The translations under genes and the position numbers were made by a program. The notes beneath the pieces were generated by a model. That model was not told where the DNA came from. It saw only the letters and a program-made list of their open reading frames with translations, and did not search any database. From Hygrocybe punicea (Eukaryota > Basidiomycota > Agaricomycetes > Agaricales > Hygrophoraceae), in NCBI GenBank assembly GCA_963556145.1, contig OY744470.1, positions 5,332,001 to 5,396,000 on the forward strand: a stretch of DNA of 64,000 nt, in the 5' to 3' direction. The stretch's first letter is position 1. Each line of letters starts with the position of its first letter. Below, piece by piece: positions 10,663 to 23,200 of the stretch.

Positions 10663-12629
10663 ATGCTCGTTCGCTTGTACCTTAAGCTTGTTACAGGTTC
10701 GGTTGTCGCAGCACGACCTTGGGCTGGACATATCTTGCCCGGCACCTCCGAATCATCTGCTAACGCTCTCGATTCTCGATTCCCTGGTGCAACATTCGCA
10801 AATGCTGGAGTGATTCCTGAACTCCTCGGTCACCTTCATATCCGTCAATCATCTTGTCCGTCCGGCTATGCATTATGTTCATCTGGAACCATCTGTTGCC
10901 CTCTTGGAAACGTTTGTTGTTCAGGTTCGATTCGTCGCTTCCCATTGTTCGATTTGCCGTTTGACGTCTCTGTTACGCAGATAACATTTGCTGTCCTGCA
11001 GGGTAAGTGTGATTGCTGTGTGGTTTTTAAGAGACGACATCAATGCGAGTGCAAATAGTTATGCTTGTACCGGAGACGGATGTTGTCCGATCGGGGAAAC
11101 TTGTTCTGGCCCCCCTACCAGTTGCCTTGACCCCACAGATGTTCTCTGCCCTGATGATGACTTCTGTTGTCGTGAGTCCATTGAATGTCCTGTCGCATGC
11201 TCTCGTATCAATAATGTACCGCGTGGTCCTTCTACTCCTACTACAACGCCTCTACCTCCACCTGCGCCGACGGGGACCGACACCCCTCCTCCATCGACTA
11301 CGACCTCCATCTCTTCTCCACCGACTGCGACATCCATCCCTCCTCCACCGACTTCGACCGACACCCCTCCCCCACCAACTACGACCGACACCCCTCCTCC
11401 ATCGACTACGACCTCCATCTCTTCTCCACCGACTGCGACCTCCATCCCTCCCCCACCAACTACAACCTACATCCCTCCTCCACCGACTACGACCTACATC
11501 TCTCCCCCACCGACTACGACCTACATCCCTCCCACACCAACTTCGACCTACATCCCTCCCACACCAACTACAACCCACATCCCTCCCACACCAACTACAA
11601 CCCACATCCCTCCCACACCGACTACAACCTACACTCCTCCGCCGACTACGACGTACATCCCTCCCCCACCAACTACGACGTACATCCCTCCCCCACCAAC
11701 TACGACGTACATCCCTCCTCCACCAACTTCGACCTACATCCCTCCTCCACCTCCGCCTCCGACTACGATTTCGATAGCCCCTCCTCCGCCTCCGACTACG
11801 ACCTCAGCACCGCCTCCCCCGACCGTGACACCGTCTCCACTCACAACTTCGACACCATCTCCACCTGCGACGACAATTCCTACGTCGTCCGTAATCCCTC
11901 CCATCGTTACCGTACCCCCCACCTCAACTTCAAGTCCCTCGAGCCCGGTAGTGAAAAATACTACCGTCACCGCCTCCGATCCAAATATCGTCTATACCGG
12001 CAACTGGGTGGCGAAGAATTCCAGTTGTAACTCAAATACTCAATCTAGGCAATGTGCCGGTGCTGGGAACTCGTTTTCGTATTCTTTCATAGGTCAGTGA
12101 CTGCAACCGTTTCCAATCCAGTGTTGTTGGTTTGAATCTTGTCTTTTTTTTGTACAGGGACGGCAATATATATGACTATCGCGGAGACCCCGGACTCGGG
12201 ATTATACTCAGTCACCCTTGATCAAGTAACCACGCAAATGAATGCCAAGTCGACTAGTACCGTCTGCAATATCGGTTTTCAACAAACGGGTTTCAGCAAT
12301 GTCAAGCACACCATCGTCGTGAAATCACTCGGTGATGCGGCTATGAGCAATGTAGGGAACTTTGACTTGGACCACTTTGTGTGAGATTTCCGTTGTCGTG
12401 ATTTTGCGCTGCTTTGATTTTCCACAGAATAACAACGCAGGGCGGTCCGGCTGGCAGCATCAGCCCGCCAACGACAATGAGGGCGACAGCGACTGGATCG
12501 TCCTCAACTTCTAATGTCCCGATGACAACCATGATGTACGTTGTCATCGGCACGATTCTGTGGATGATTTATTGTAAGACGGCCCATCGTTTGCCGCGCT
12601 GCTCGGTCCTGATTTTCTCTACCCTCTAG
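10663..12629 (+). CDS. Paralogue 2: secreted Cys-rich, Thr/Pro-rich, membrane-anchored protein
   Basis: Five exons: 10663-10924, 10981-11002, 11059-12092, 12158-12380 and 12428-12629 (1743 nt, 580 residues). There is a short hydrophobic N-terminus (signal peptide likely, but missing the four residues present in paralogue 3). A Cys-rich module follows with CC pairs of the CCPxGxxC type (ICCPLGNVCC, NICCPAGYACTGDGCCPIGETC). Next comes a roughly 250-residue Pro/Thr linker of PPPTTTYIPP repeats, a conserved 'SDPNIVYTGNW'-to-'VGNFDLDHFV' region of the beta-sandwich style common in Agaricomycete surface proteins, and one transmembrane helix (MMYVVIGTILWMIYC) near the C-terminus. It is probably an O-glycosylated cell-surface protein, possibly carbohydrate-binding; this is inference from architecture only. 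The segment ESIECPV in exon 3 appears to be exonised intron sequence (see findings). A donor-like GTAAG near the last codons could move the stop slightly. Confidence 0.75.
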
Positions 12630-12891
12630 AATGATATCATGACGACGGAGGTGATGCTTATCGGAACATTTCTTCTTCGGACTTTGATGATAATTTCATG
12701 TTGCTTGTACACAAGTTGACGGAAGGCTTGTATCACGGTTTATAGCATTAATGGCATTTGGTTCATAGAGGTGGTGGTGTAATTGGATTTCAAGATGTTT
12801 GTCCTACGACTGTCACAGTCGCTAGAACCTGTGCCCTTCAAACTTTGTCCTACCACCAAAACAGGGTACCCTCGCACACAGGTTGAATTGC
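12630..12891. other. 3' flank of paralogue 2
   Basis: This is 3' flank sequence, and its first part resembles the sequence after paralogue 3 (17469 onward). No gene is supported. The last part, from about 12873, is the start of the second duplication unit. Confidence 0.5.
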
Positions 12892-12899
12892 CATAGCCA

Positions 12900-15117
12900 C
12901 ACCTGTACTTCCCACATTACAACGCTTATAAGCGTGGACTAAGAGGTGATGTGTCCACGCTTGTTAGGCTGTGATCTGAGGAAACCACGACTCCAGAAAT
13001 ACCGGTTCAAATAGCCCATATTTATCTGCGTAGAGTATCAATATAGTATTTCACAACTCCAGCAATATCGGGGTCACATGCATGAGGCCCGCCCATCACT
13101 ACAAAGGCTCGTGCTCGCTGTCGATGACAGCGAGCACGACTTATACACCATCCCACCGCTATTTCTTCAGATTTTTGTCTGTAGTGCTTCTAGATAGTGT
13201 ATTTCGACTAAAATACATGAATATATACGAAATAGAATGGAAATACTATTAAAAAAATGGGGGGGACTGAACTGGTGCAGAGGCATCGCAGCTGGTCCTC
13301 TTATGATGTGGGAGGGCGCTGGATAGATGGTGAATGATGAGTGGGGAGGATGTTGGGGGCCAGGGAGAGTCGGCCTGAGTGGGGGCAGGGAAGGGTTGTG
13401 GCAATGGGGCAACGAAGCGAGGTAGGATGGGTTAGAAGGTAAAGGAATGTTGGTGGAAGGTTCCTGGCCCAAAACGAGCAGCGGGAAGGGGTCAGTAAGA
13501 GGGAGGATAATCAAAACAGGGAGGGTACTTACCTGCACCATAAGGGCCCCCGCACGACCCTCCCCACATTCCACTGTCAATAAACATAATGGAGACATCA
13601 TCTGAGACATTCCTATAATCCTTTCCATGATTTTCACCATTCCGATCGGTCCCGCCATCAAGTTGCGCGAGGATGGTGACCAAGGTGGCAGCAGTGGCGA
13701 CATCTCGATAACGCCGATGCTGTTAATGATGCAACCGGAGTGAACTATTCTACGCACCCCCTCCTTTACCCCCACCACTGTGCGCCCGGTCCGCCACCGT
13801 TGGTTCCGAAGTTCGAGGCCGTTGGTTGAAAACGGCGGTAGCGCTCCTGCGCAGTTCTGGGGGTGTCCATGGTAGCAGCCTCTGCGCTGACTGCCACCTC
13901 TGTCCTACTTTCCCTCGTTCCAATCGTTGTTGAGATGATGGGGAGTAAGAGTGTGGCGAAATGGGGTGGTGGTGGTAGTGAAATTTGGCCAAAGTCTGAG
14001 ATCAGCCACACGTGCTTGTCTACTACTATGAACTTACCTCCCAACTCGCCCCCCACCACTCTCCCACTCCCTACAACCTCAACAACGATTGGAACGAGGG
14101 CGAAGAGGAAATCGGGGACGATTCACATCAGGAATGCTGCCATGGATGTCCCCCAAACAATCCAGGAGCGCTCCCGCCATTTTCAACTAACGGCCTCGAA
14201 CTTCGGAACCAACGGCGGCGGACCGAGCGCACAGTGATGAAGGAAAAGAAGGAGATATGTAGGATGGTCCACGGCGATGGCATCACCTACGGTGCCGTCG
14301 TTGTCAATATATCGCCACTGCAACCACTTGCACCACCATCATTGCACGACTCGATGACGAGGCCAATCTGGATGACGAAACCCACAACAAAGACTACGAG
14401 GACGTCCTGGATGACATCTCGGTTGATTTCATCAACAATGGAATGTGGGGAAGGCTGTGAGGGCCCTCAACGACATAGGTAAGTACTCACCCCTCCCTGC
14501 TTACCCCCCCTCTTACTGACCCCTTCCTACCGCTCGTTCAGGGCCTGGGACCTTCTACCAACACAAACCTTACCATTCACTCCATCCAACTCGCTTCACC
14601 GCCCCTCCCCCTTCCTGGCAACCCAAACCCACCCCCTACATAGGCCACCTCTCCCTGTCCCCCAACATCCTCCCCACCCATCATTCACCATCTATCCAGT
14701 GCCTCCCACGTCACAGGAGGACCAGCTGCGATGCCTCTGCACCAGTTCAGTCACCCCCATTTTTTTAATAGTATTTCCATTCTATTTCGTATATATTCAT
14801 GTATTTTAGTCGAAATACACTATCTAGAAGCACTACAGACAAAAATCTGAAGAAATAGCGGTGGGATGGTGTATAAGTCGTGCTCGCTGTCATCGACAGC
14901 GAGCACGAGCCTTTGTAGTGATGGGCGGGCCTCATGCATGTGACCCCGATATTGCTGGAGTTGTGAAATACTATATTGATACTCTACGCAGATAAATATG
15001 GGCTATTTGAACCGGTATTTCTGGAGTCGTGGTTTCCTCAGATCACAGCCTAACAAGCGTGGACACATCACCTCTTAGTCCACGCTTATAAGCGTTGTAA
15101 TGTGGGAAGTACAGGTG
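12900..15117. mobile_element. 2.2-kb foldback (palindromic) DNA transposon with 8-bp target duplication
   Basis: The ends are perfect inverted copies (CACCTGTACTTCCCACATTA...). The outer 400 bp or so of each arm are practically identical in inverted orientation. The arms continue as diverged inverted copies to a centre near 14010, so almost the whole element is a palindrome. The 8-bp direct repeat CATAGCCA flanks it (12892-12899 and 15118-15125), and the uninterrupted site exists at about 10218. Both arms contain a coding-like module with a GT-AG intron at the equivalent position (minus 13532-13464; plus 14479-14541) and Pro-rich frames, but no transposase. A 13-bp-stem hairpin (CGTGCTCGCTGTC) lies in each arm at 13110-13138 and 14879-14907. 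The 8-bp duplication fits hAT or foldback elements. Confidence 0.85.
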
Positions 15118-15771
15118 CATAGCCATGCATCGGTGGAGAAGATGAGGACGAATACGGATAAGACCTAGTTTTACGGCATTTGACCATCCAAATGAAGCCT
15201 GGTCCCAGCGCCACAGCCGCCCAAAACTTGGAGACGATCGGACCCGTTCTCTCGCAATTATTGGCGGGAAATGTTTACTGCGGGCCTTCCAGTGACACAC
15301 TGGTATATACGCATCTTGGCCACCCAGTCGAGTCCGATTTCCTGTTGCACAACTCGGCTTTCGCTTCGTAGATCTTGCAAATCGTATACAATCACTGCGC
15401 GCTTGTTCGTGGGACCTTGTACCTCAGGCCCACTGGCAGGCCTCGGTCCTCGTGTTCTTTTATATGGCCTGCCCCTCTTTTTCAAGACCGGACGACATGG
15501 ACGGAGAGACGATTTCTGCGGCAAGCCGACGTGTTCCCAGACGCTTACCACAAATGTAAGCATTCCGTAGTTCTGAAAGCCCGACTCAGTGCCTTTTTCA
15601 AGCAAAGCTGCAGCGCATCTAATTCAGGGACGGCTCCCACACGTGTACGTTTTAGTGGTCGAGGCCAGGTCGCGGTCAATTGCAAACCCTGATGCAGACT
15701 CAGATTCGGTTTATCAGTCTCAAAGCCACATTGGTCTGACATTTGGGGTTGACGATTCCCTCCCACTTGTG
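15118..15771. promoter_or_regulatory. 5' flank of paralogue 3 (duplicated)
   Basis: It is homologous to 10218-10662 with small indels, including about 35 bp of extra sequence near 15138-15172. Reading frames here are not conserved between the two copies, so I treat it as promoter or 5' flank rather than a gene. Confidence 0.5.
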
Positions 15772-17468
15772 ATGCTCGTTCGCTTGTACCTATCCTCTCT
15801 CCTTAAGCTTGTTACAGCTTCGGTCGTCGCAGCACGACCTTGGGCTGGACATATCTTGCCCGGCACCTCCGAATCATCTGCTAACGCTCTCGATTCTCGA
15901 TTCCCTGGTGCAACATTCGCAAATGCTGGAGTGATTCCTGAACTCCTCGGGCACCTTCATATCCGTCAATCATCTTGTTCGTCCGGCTATGAATCATGTT
16001 CGTCTGGAATCGTCTGTTGTCCTATCGGTGGCGATTGTTGTCCAGGTTCGCTTCTGTCGCTTCCCCGCTATTCGATTTATCGCTGATGTGTCTCTCTTAC
16101 GCAGATAACACTTGTTGTCCTGCAGGGTAAGTGTGATTGCTGTGTAGTCTTTAAGAGACGACATCAATGCGAGTGCACATAGTTATGCTTGTACCGGAGA
16201 CGGATGTTGTCCGATCGGGGAAACTTGTTCGGGCCCTCCTACCAGTTGCTTTGACCCCACAAAGGTTCTCTGCCCTAATGATGACTTCTGTTGTCGTGAG
16301 TCCATGGCATGTCCTGTCACAAGGATTCACCATAACGTATTGTCCCAGCCCCTGGAGAGGCATGCTCCCGTGTTAATAATATACCGCAATGCGGGTCTTC
16401 TACTCCTACACCAACTACAACCTACATCCCTCCCCAACCGACTACAACCTACACTCCTCCACCGACTACGACCTACATCCCTCCGCCTGATACGACCTAC
16501 ATCCCTCCGCCACCATCTACGACCTACACTCCTCCATCGACTACGACCTACATCCCTCCTCCACCTCCACCTCCGACTACGACTTCGATTGCCCCTCCTC
16601 CGCCTCCGACTACGACCTCGGCACCGCCTCCCCCGACCGTGACACCGTCTCCACTCACAACTTCGACACCATCTCCACCTGCGACGACACTTCCCACGTC
16701 GTCCGTAATCCCTCCCATCGTTACCGTACCCCCCACCTCAACTTCAAGTCCCTCGAGCCCGGTAGTGAAAAATACTACCGTCACCGCCTCCGATCCAAAT
16801 ATCGTCTATACCGGCAACTGGGTGCCGAAGAATTCCAGTTGTAACTCAAATGCTCAATCTAGGCAATGTGTTGGTGCTGGGAACTCGTTTTCGTATTCTT
16901 TCACTGGTCAGTGACTGCAACCGTTTCCAATCTAGTGTTGTTGGTTTGAATCTTTTTTTTATTTATACAGGGACGGCAATATATATGACTATCGCGGAGT
17001 CCCCGGACTCGGGATTATACTCAGTCACCCTCGATCAAGCAACTACGCAAATGAATGCCCAGTCAGCTAGTACCGTCTGCAATATCGGTTTTCAACAAAA
17101 GGGTATCAGCAATGTCAAGCACACCATCGTCGTGAAATCACTCGGTGATGCAGCTATGAGCAATGCAGGGAACTTTGACTTGGACCACTTTGTGTGAGAT
17201 TTCCACACACACACACCATGTTTTCTTTTTTTGAAACCGTTGTCATGATTTTGCGTTGCTTTTTATTTTCCACAGAATAACAACGCAAGACGACAGTCCG
17301 ACTAGCAGCGTCAGCCCGACAACGACAGTGACCGGATCGTCCTCAACTTCCAATGTCGCGATGACAACCATGATGTACGTTGTCATCAGCACGATTCTGT
17401 GGATGATTTATTGTAAGAGGGCTCATCGTTTGCCTCGTGGCTCGGTCCTGATTTTCTCTACCCTCTAG
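15772..17468 (+). CDS. Paralogue 3: secreted Cys-rich, Thr/Pro-rich, membrane-anchored protein
   Basis: Six exons: 15772-16045, 16105-16126, 16183-16295, 16349-16906, 16971-17193 and 17276-17468 (1383 nt, 460 residues). The signal peptide is clear (LVRLYLSSLLKLVTASVVA). The Cys-rich module has CCPIGGDCC, TCCPAGYACTGDGCCPIGETC and, after the 53-nt intron 16296-16348 (GTGAGT...TCCCAG), FCCPPGEACSR. Without that intron the frame is lost by one base; with it the frame and the CCPxGxxC pattern are both restored. The Pro/Thr linker is shorter than in paralogue 2. The C-terminal conserved region and transmembrane helix (MMYVVISTILWMIYC) match it closely. This copy probably shows the ancestral exon structure. 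Function is inferred as a cell-wall or surface protein; no enzyme motif is seen. Confidence 0.72.
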
Positions 17469-17890
17469 AATGATATCATGATGACGGAGGTGATGCTTAT
17501 CGGAACATTTCTTGGACTATGATGATAGTTTCATGTTGCTTGTACCCAATTGACGGAAGGCTTGTACCATATTGGATCCGAACACTTCTTCCTTGGACAT
17601 TCATAGTTTCTTGTTTCTTCTACACAGTTGACGAAAGAGCTGTACTATTTTGGATCGGAACATTTCAATGGACATTACAGTTGATGAAAGCGTTGAATCT
17701 TGAATCTTGAATCTTGTAAACATTCATGTATGTCAGTGAGAATAGGGTAATCGTAAAGATGATTTTCTGTAGAGTGGATCGTTTCGTAAACATTGGTTCC
17801 AGGAAGTACGTTACTGTAAGTAATGCTGATACTGTAAATTTGATCATGATGGAATGGGTGACCAGTCCGGACATTAACTCTAATAAGACG
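17469..17890. other. Intergenic, 3' ends of paralogue 3 and the MFS gene
   Basis: The convergent 3' flanks of the two neighbouring genes lie here. It contains a short TTGAATC triplication near 17691-17716. No gene is seen. Confidence 0.5.
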
Positions 17891-19746
17891 TCACGCAGCG
17901 ATCGAGACACCTCCCGCTTCCTCCCTTCTTTTCTTTGCCTGATCCTCCTTGACACTCCTCCACTCGAAAAAGCATGCGGCAACGACAGCCACCGCCGTAC
18001 ACGCCACCGCCACTCTGAAGCTAGCCGTCAGTCCCACCATATACGCCTTGAGCGCCCCGGGCAGCTGGTCCTGCATGCCCAGTTTCGTCAAGACTTCCCG
18101 TATCTCGGTGGCACCTGCGCTCAGCAGAATATATGGATTCAACGCTGGGGCAAACTCGCGAATTCCGCGGATGACCCCATTCTGGAAGACGGTTTGGGAG
18201 ATCGCGATGAACAGTGCACCGCCGAGCGTCTGGAAGAACATGACACAGGCGGTGCCGATGGGGACGTCGTCTAGCGGTAGGACTGTCTGGACTGCGAGGA
18301 GGGGTGTCTGGAATCCGACGCCGACGCCGACGCCTGCGAGGACCTGGTAGCCGAACCATTTGGAAAATGGCGTGTTGATGTTGTAAGTGGAAATCATCCC
18401 GGAGCCAACACAGAAGAGGATGGTGCCGACGATGATAAACGGCGTGTAATACCCTACTGCAGTGATGAGGCCTCCTGCGACGATGGATGATAGCACCGTT
18501 GCAAGGAGGAGTGGGAGGATCTCGATGCCTGATTTAGTCGCCGACACACCCTTGACGCTCTGGAAGTAGAGAGGGAGGTAAAAGAGTAACACGAAAAAGG
18601 CTGCGCCAAACATAACCATGAAGCAGACTGCAGCTGCGACGGTGCGCTGTGTGAGGATACGAGGGGGTAGGGTGGCGCGGTCACCTAACCTGATTTGAGT
18701 GTAAGCGAAGATGATGGTGAGGGCACCGAAGCCGACGAAAAGGCCGATGATGCGTGAGTTGCGCCAGGGATACGTGGACCCACCCCATTGGAGTGCAAGG
18801 AGAAGGCATACGACAGCAGGGACGAGGATGGAGGCGCCAATGAGGTCGAGTTGTTGGATGCGGGCCAGAAGGGACTGGTTTGAAGAATCCGACTGCCGTG
18901 GGATCTTGAGGACGAACATGATGACGACTGCAGAGACTGCGCCGATTGGGAGACTGCAAGTGATGGTAAGTGAGGTAGAGCGGTTATAGCAGTGGGGAAG
19001 GAAGACAAACTTGATGTAGAAACACCACCGCCATGAGACGTGATCGGTAAAGGCTCCTCCTAGTAAAGGTCCAGCGACGGAAGCAATGCCCCACATACCA
19101 CCGATCAGTCCATACACGATTGGCCGTTTTGCAAGAGGCACTATGATAACAAGTGAGTGTTGATGAGAGAAAAACAGGCGAGGACGAACAGGAATACGCC
19201 GAAATGACAACGGCACCGGAAAATATACCACCGACACCGATGCCAGCAATAGCCCTGCCTACAATTAGAGCAGTACTGGAGGGTGCAGCACCACAAATGA
19301 GGGAGCCAAGTTCGAATATTGCAATTGCAACCAGGAAGGTGGCTTTGATCTATGTATTGCTGTATCAATGTCCCATTCCCAGAAGAAAGAACGGGACACA
19401 CGCTAAACGTCTTGTAAATTCTTCCAAATGTGGGCTGGAGCGACGTCGTAGTCAAGAAATAAGCCTAAGGCATGGTTAGAGGGTGGTAGGGAACAAATCT
19501 GTGAGTGTGGGAACTGACAGAGCCGTACCAGCCGATGTCGACCACGCTGTTGAAGCGATCTGTGATCCTTGGGATGGCGGTGGCGATGATAGTCTGGTCA
19601 AGAGCGACCAAGAATACGGCCAGACAGAGGGCAAGGACGATGACGAAGAGTTTGAGTCCTGTGGGGTAGACGATGTCATCGTCGGAAAGGTCGTTGGCGT
19701 CGATCTGTGTCTTTTCAGACGAATTTTTGGTTTCTTCGTCGGACAT
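17891..19746 (-). CDS. MFS multidrug transporter, DHA2 (14-TMS) type
   Basis: Five exons: 19746-19519, 19464-19402, 19349-19190, 19140-19011 and 18953-17891 (1644 nt, 547 residues). The N-terminus is an acidic cytosolic stretch. TMS1 carries [16 protein letters not shown], the D1-type motif of drug:H+ antiporters. '[22 protein letters not shown]' and the antiporter motif C segment '[20 protein letters not shown]' followed by RWCFYIN-LP mark the DHA2 family. The length and the number of hydrophobic segments fit 14 helices. Plasma-membrane export of toxic compounds or secondary metabolites is the usual role. No biosynthetic cluster is visible nearby, so the substrate is unknown. The exon 3 donor was chosen as GTTCGT because only that choice keeps the frame. 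The gene appears intact and is transcribed divergently from SPA2. Confidence 0.9.
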
Positions 19747-20215
19747 CTCGCAAGGAATTGTCGTTTCATTGTCGAGTCACTTATAGCGGCCACCACGGCA
19801 AAACGGTTACGCGTCTCGGCAGGCTAACGCCTGTTCCTGAATTTTACGAATATGACTATGACTCAGCCCAGGTTGTCAGGCAGCCACTGAAAATGACATA
19901 CCGGAACAGCCCACTGGGGCAGTACAAGTGCTGCGGTTCCAATAGACGGCACTCAGACTCTACGCCGTGGGCAACTTCATGTTTTCGCCAGCGGGAAACC
20001 GGTCAGCCAAACACGGCCCCCGACAGGGTCGCTGTTGACCATATGCCAAGACACCTGCCAGTCGTTCCTGTCACGATGGTGCTGGTGACGCTCGCCATGA
20101 CTGCGCGTGACCGTGGGAGAGCTGCAATGAGGATTCTGCGTGTTACCGCGACAAAACTGGTATACCGCTCTCCATCATCGACGACGACGACGACGACCGC
20201 GCTCCGACTTCACAA
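19747..20215. promoter_or_regulatory. Divergent promoter region between MFS gene and SPA2
   Basis: These 469 bp separate the two start codons on opposite strands and should hold both promoters. No convincing TATA box or known operator was recognised. A GAC triplet run precedes the SPA2 start (about 20177-20198). Confidence 0.5.
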
Positions 20216-23200
20216 ATGAGGCGCACACAGGGACCTCGCGCTCCGTCGCCCACACCCACAACTTTCTCTGGCATATCAAGTTACCGCACAGACTCATATC
20301 GGCCCCTCCGTGATGCAAACATTCCCGCCGTACCCCCCATTGATTATCGCCTCATTTCAAAGACCCATTTCGCCGAGCTGAGCATATATCTGGAATCTTA
20401 TCTTGCAAAGGGTCTGTTTTGGCCTCCTGCCTTCTTCTTGCGGCTGAATTTGACTCAATTCTTCAGCACCTCCTAATTCGCGGTCAACCGCCCGTCAGAA
20501 GCTCACCCGTCTCACCATTCAACAATTCCACGAACTGTCCACAGATGTATACGACGAACTTATACGTAGGAAAAATCAGAACGAAGGTACGAGGCGTTGT
20601 GCTATTTCCAGTTCCAAACCCGCTCATGTGACAGAGCAGTCCCTTTCCTTCCCGTTCGTGAGGACTTTCACCCAAAACGCAACCAAGCCCGTCAAAAGCT
20701 TGCCACACTACCCGCTTCACGCTTTGAGGACCTCTCCAGCGACGTCTACTACGAACTCGCGCGCAGGTATCCCGAGTTTAAGGAAGAGGCACGCTACCAT
20801 CCCCTCACAACTGTATTTCACTCAACTCACCACTGCAACCACAGGAATCTCGACCAATCCCTTCACCTGGCTCAACGTACGACGACTTTCCCTCCCCCGA
20901 CTTTCCCGCAACCCCGACTCGCCCCCCCGTAACCTCAACGAGCTCACGCAGTACCCGGACATCCGAGGACCGTCCCCCCGATAGTGGATACGGCGGCAGC
21001 ATTTCAGGGCGCAGGCCCAGCGAAGAGCGCCGCCGACCCATCGATGCCGACTTTAGCGTCTCACGCAGAAGCGAGGATGCATACCCTACCCCATCCAAAC
21101 CCGCTGTCGCCGAACCGTTCCCAGGCGGTATTGTCCGCCGAAAACCTTCCGAAGTGCGCAAGTCTGACGAGCGTGACCGCGAGGTGCTACGTCGCCCTAG
21201 CCAGTCCGTGAGCACGGCGAGTGATGGCACCGCTGGTGCCCCTAGTTCAACCGCGACTAGCGGGATGATCGTCCCGAACAAGAGCACTATCACAGAGGAG
21301 GACATCGAGGTCCCGTACGCCCGAGAGGTTCGTGCCAGCGCAAACACAGCCATCGACGACCGCGAAGAACGCAGCGGGGCACCTGATAATGGCCGCATCA
21401 CAGACGGCGAACCGGAGAGCGCGAGCGACTATATGGGGTCCAGGAGCCCATTTGGTGCATTGAGCGGGCTCAGTGCACGCTTGCGTGACGTAGAGGACGA
21501 AGATGGAGCGCGGAGTGGGGACGATTCCTACGACAAACTATCATACGGGCGTGCCTCGGCCTCGTCCGACCGCTCGCCGAGCGGGGGTCCCCGGGTTTCG
21601 AGTGGCGCAGGCCGTGTCAGTGCTGGGGCAGCCGCAGTGGATCAGGAACGTATGCGGAGCGAATACGAGTACCGGATAGCCAAGATGCAGAGCCAACTGA
21701 CTTCGCTTCAGCGCGACCTGGGTGATGCGGAGGCTAGGGAACGGACCTGGGCTGACGGCGAGGCGCGGGTACGCCAGATGGAGGAAGAGCTGCGTGGGGT
21801 GCGGCGGGTGAGTGTTCATGTCTTTTCTCACTGATTCGTTGCTGAAGATCGGCGTGCAGCGCGCTGAGGAGCAAACTGCTGCCATGCGTGCCCTTCAGAA
21901 GGAACTGGATGATCTACGCGAGGACCGGGCAAAGGAACAAGATCGGGAAACACGTCGTGCTCGCGAGGACCAGGAGGAAACGCTGATGCTGCGTGACCGA
22001 TGCGAGAGGCTTCAAGAGGAACGTGCGAAATTTCAAGGGGTGTGTGTCGCCAATCTATCTCTTTACCCCCGTCCCTCTCTAATTTGTGCCCACAGGCAGA
22101 TGTGGAGGTTGTGGAGCAGCTCCGTTCGGACATGCAAGGGCTACTGACCGAGCTGTCTGATCTATCCCGCCGCAACGACGAGATCATGAACGCACGGGAC
22201 TCGGACCTACTCGTCATCCGTGACCTCGACACTCAACTCAAGGAATACAAGCGTAAGTACGAACTTGCTAAGACTGAACTCCGGAATGTGAAAGGTGGGG
22301 CATCCACTCCTCCTTCTCCCACTATCTGGCACTGACATATATCTCAGTAACATCCCAGCTTTTCCTGCAGGCTCCCAAACTCGACGACCAACTACCTGTA
22401 TCACCAGACGGTGGCCTACCCGATATCCACGTAACCGCCTTCCTTTCTGCGATAGACGGTCTCCTGACCGCTGGTCGCTCGAGTTCGCCGACCCGCGTGC
22501 TCACACCAATGAAGGCCGTCGTCAACGCTGTTTCTGCAATCGTCGAGGACATTCGAGCATTCGAGCAGCGCACACATTCAGATCGGCCGGATGCGGACTC
22601 TGATATGCTTTCTGCATTGCGAGAGCGAGCGGAAGCGACCCTCGGTAACCTCGTCGCTGCGTCTCGCACGCACGCCACAAGCGCAGGGATGTCTCCCGTG
22701 AGCCTGCTCGACGCGGCTGCGAGCCATGTAGCTGCCACCGTTACGGAGGTTGGGCGCGTGTTGTCCATTCGCAAGGCGACCAAGGCAGAGCAGGAACAGT
22801 TCGCTGCGACGTCGTCTGCGGGGTACTCGGGCTCGGGCTCGGGGACTTCGAACGGATTCGTGCCCGCACTCAAGACTGTGGAGGAGGGGGGGGGACTTTC
22901 ACGCAACGGGAGTTCGGGATTGGGTAAAAGGAGTGATGGATTCTCAACATCACCTGGGGCTTCGCGGGCGGGGCCTGCGTCACCCCCAACTCGGACGGTT
23001 CCGGGTGCGAGGCGCAAGGCTCCGTCAGAACCATCTAGTTCCGATGCCAGCTCTCCGCCACCCATATTCGATCGGCCACCGATCTCGACTGGGGGTGCTA
23101 GTGACGATTCTGCTGCTGCAGATGGACCAGAGGATGCGTGGTCAGAACTAAAGGTGCCGTACTACTACATCGGGACTGTCTTGTTTTTTTTTCTAACTGA

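Larger units (their letters stand above)
10193..17560 (+). repeat. Tandem segmental duplication (two units)
   Basis: Unit 1 (about 10193-12872) and unit 2 (about 12873 to about 17560) both begin with CTCGCACACAGGTTGAATTG, followed by the same 5' flank, gene and 3' flank. In unit 2 the foldback element at 12900-15117 interrupts the flank 27 bp after the unit start. Subtracting it leaves units of about 2.5-2.7 kb. The proline-rich linker is longer in unit 1 than in unit 2. Confidence 0.85.

Noticed and set aside
11043..11777. Leu/Arg/Pro-rich 244-codon frame inside paralogue 2
   Set aside because: It is the +1 shadow of the Pro/Thr linker; the other frame links correctly to both flanking exons.
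13167..13778. 203-codon minus-strand ORF in the left arm of the foldback element as a host gene
   Set aside because: It runs through a conserved GT-AG intron and the terminal repeat; the equivalent frame is not open in the right arm.
16316..16400. Paralogue 3 called a frameshifted pseudogene
   Set aside because: A consensus 53-nt intron (16296-16348) restores the frame and the Cys motif, so an intact gene is the better reading.
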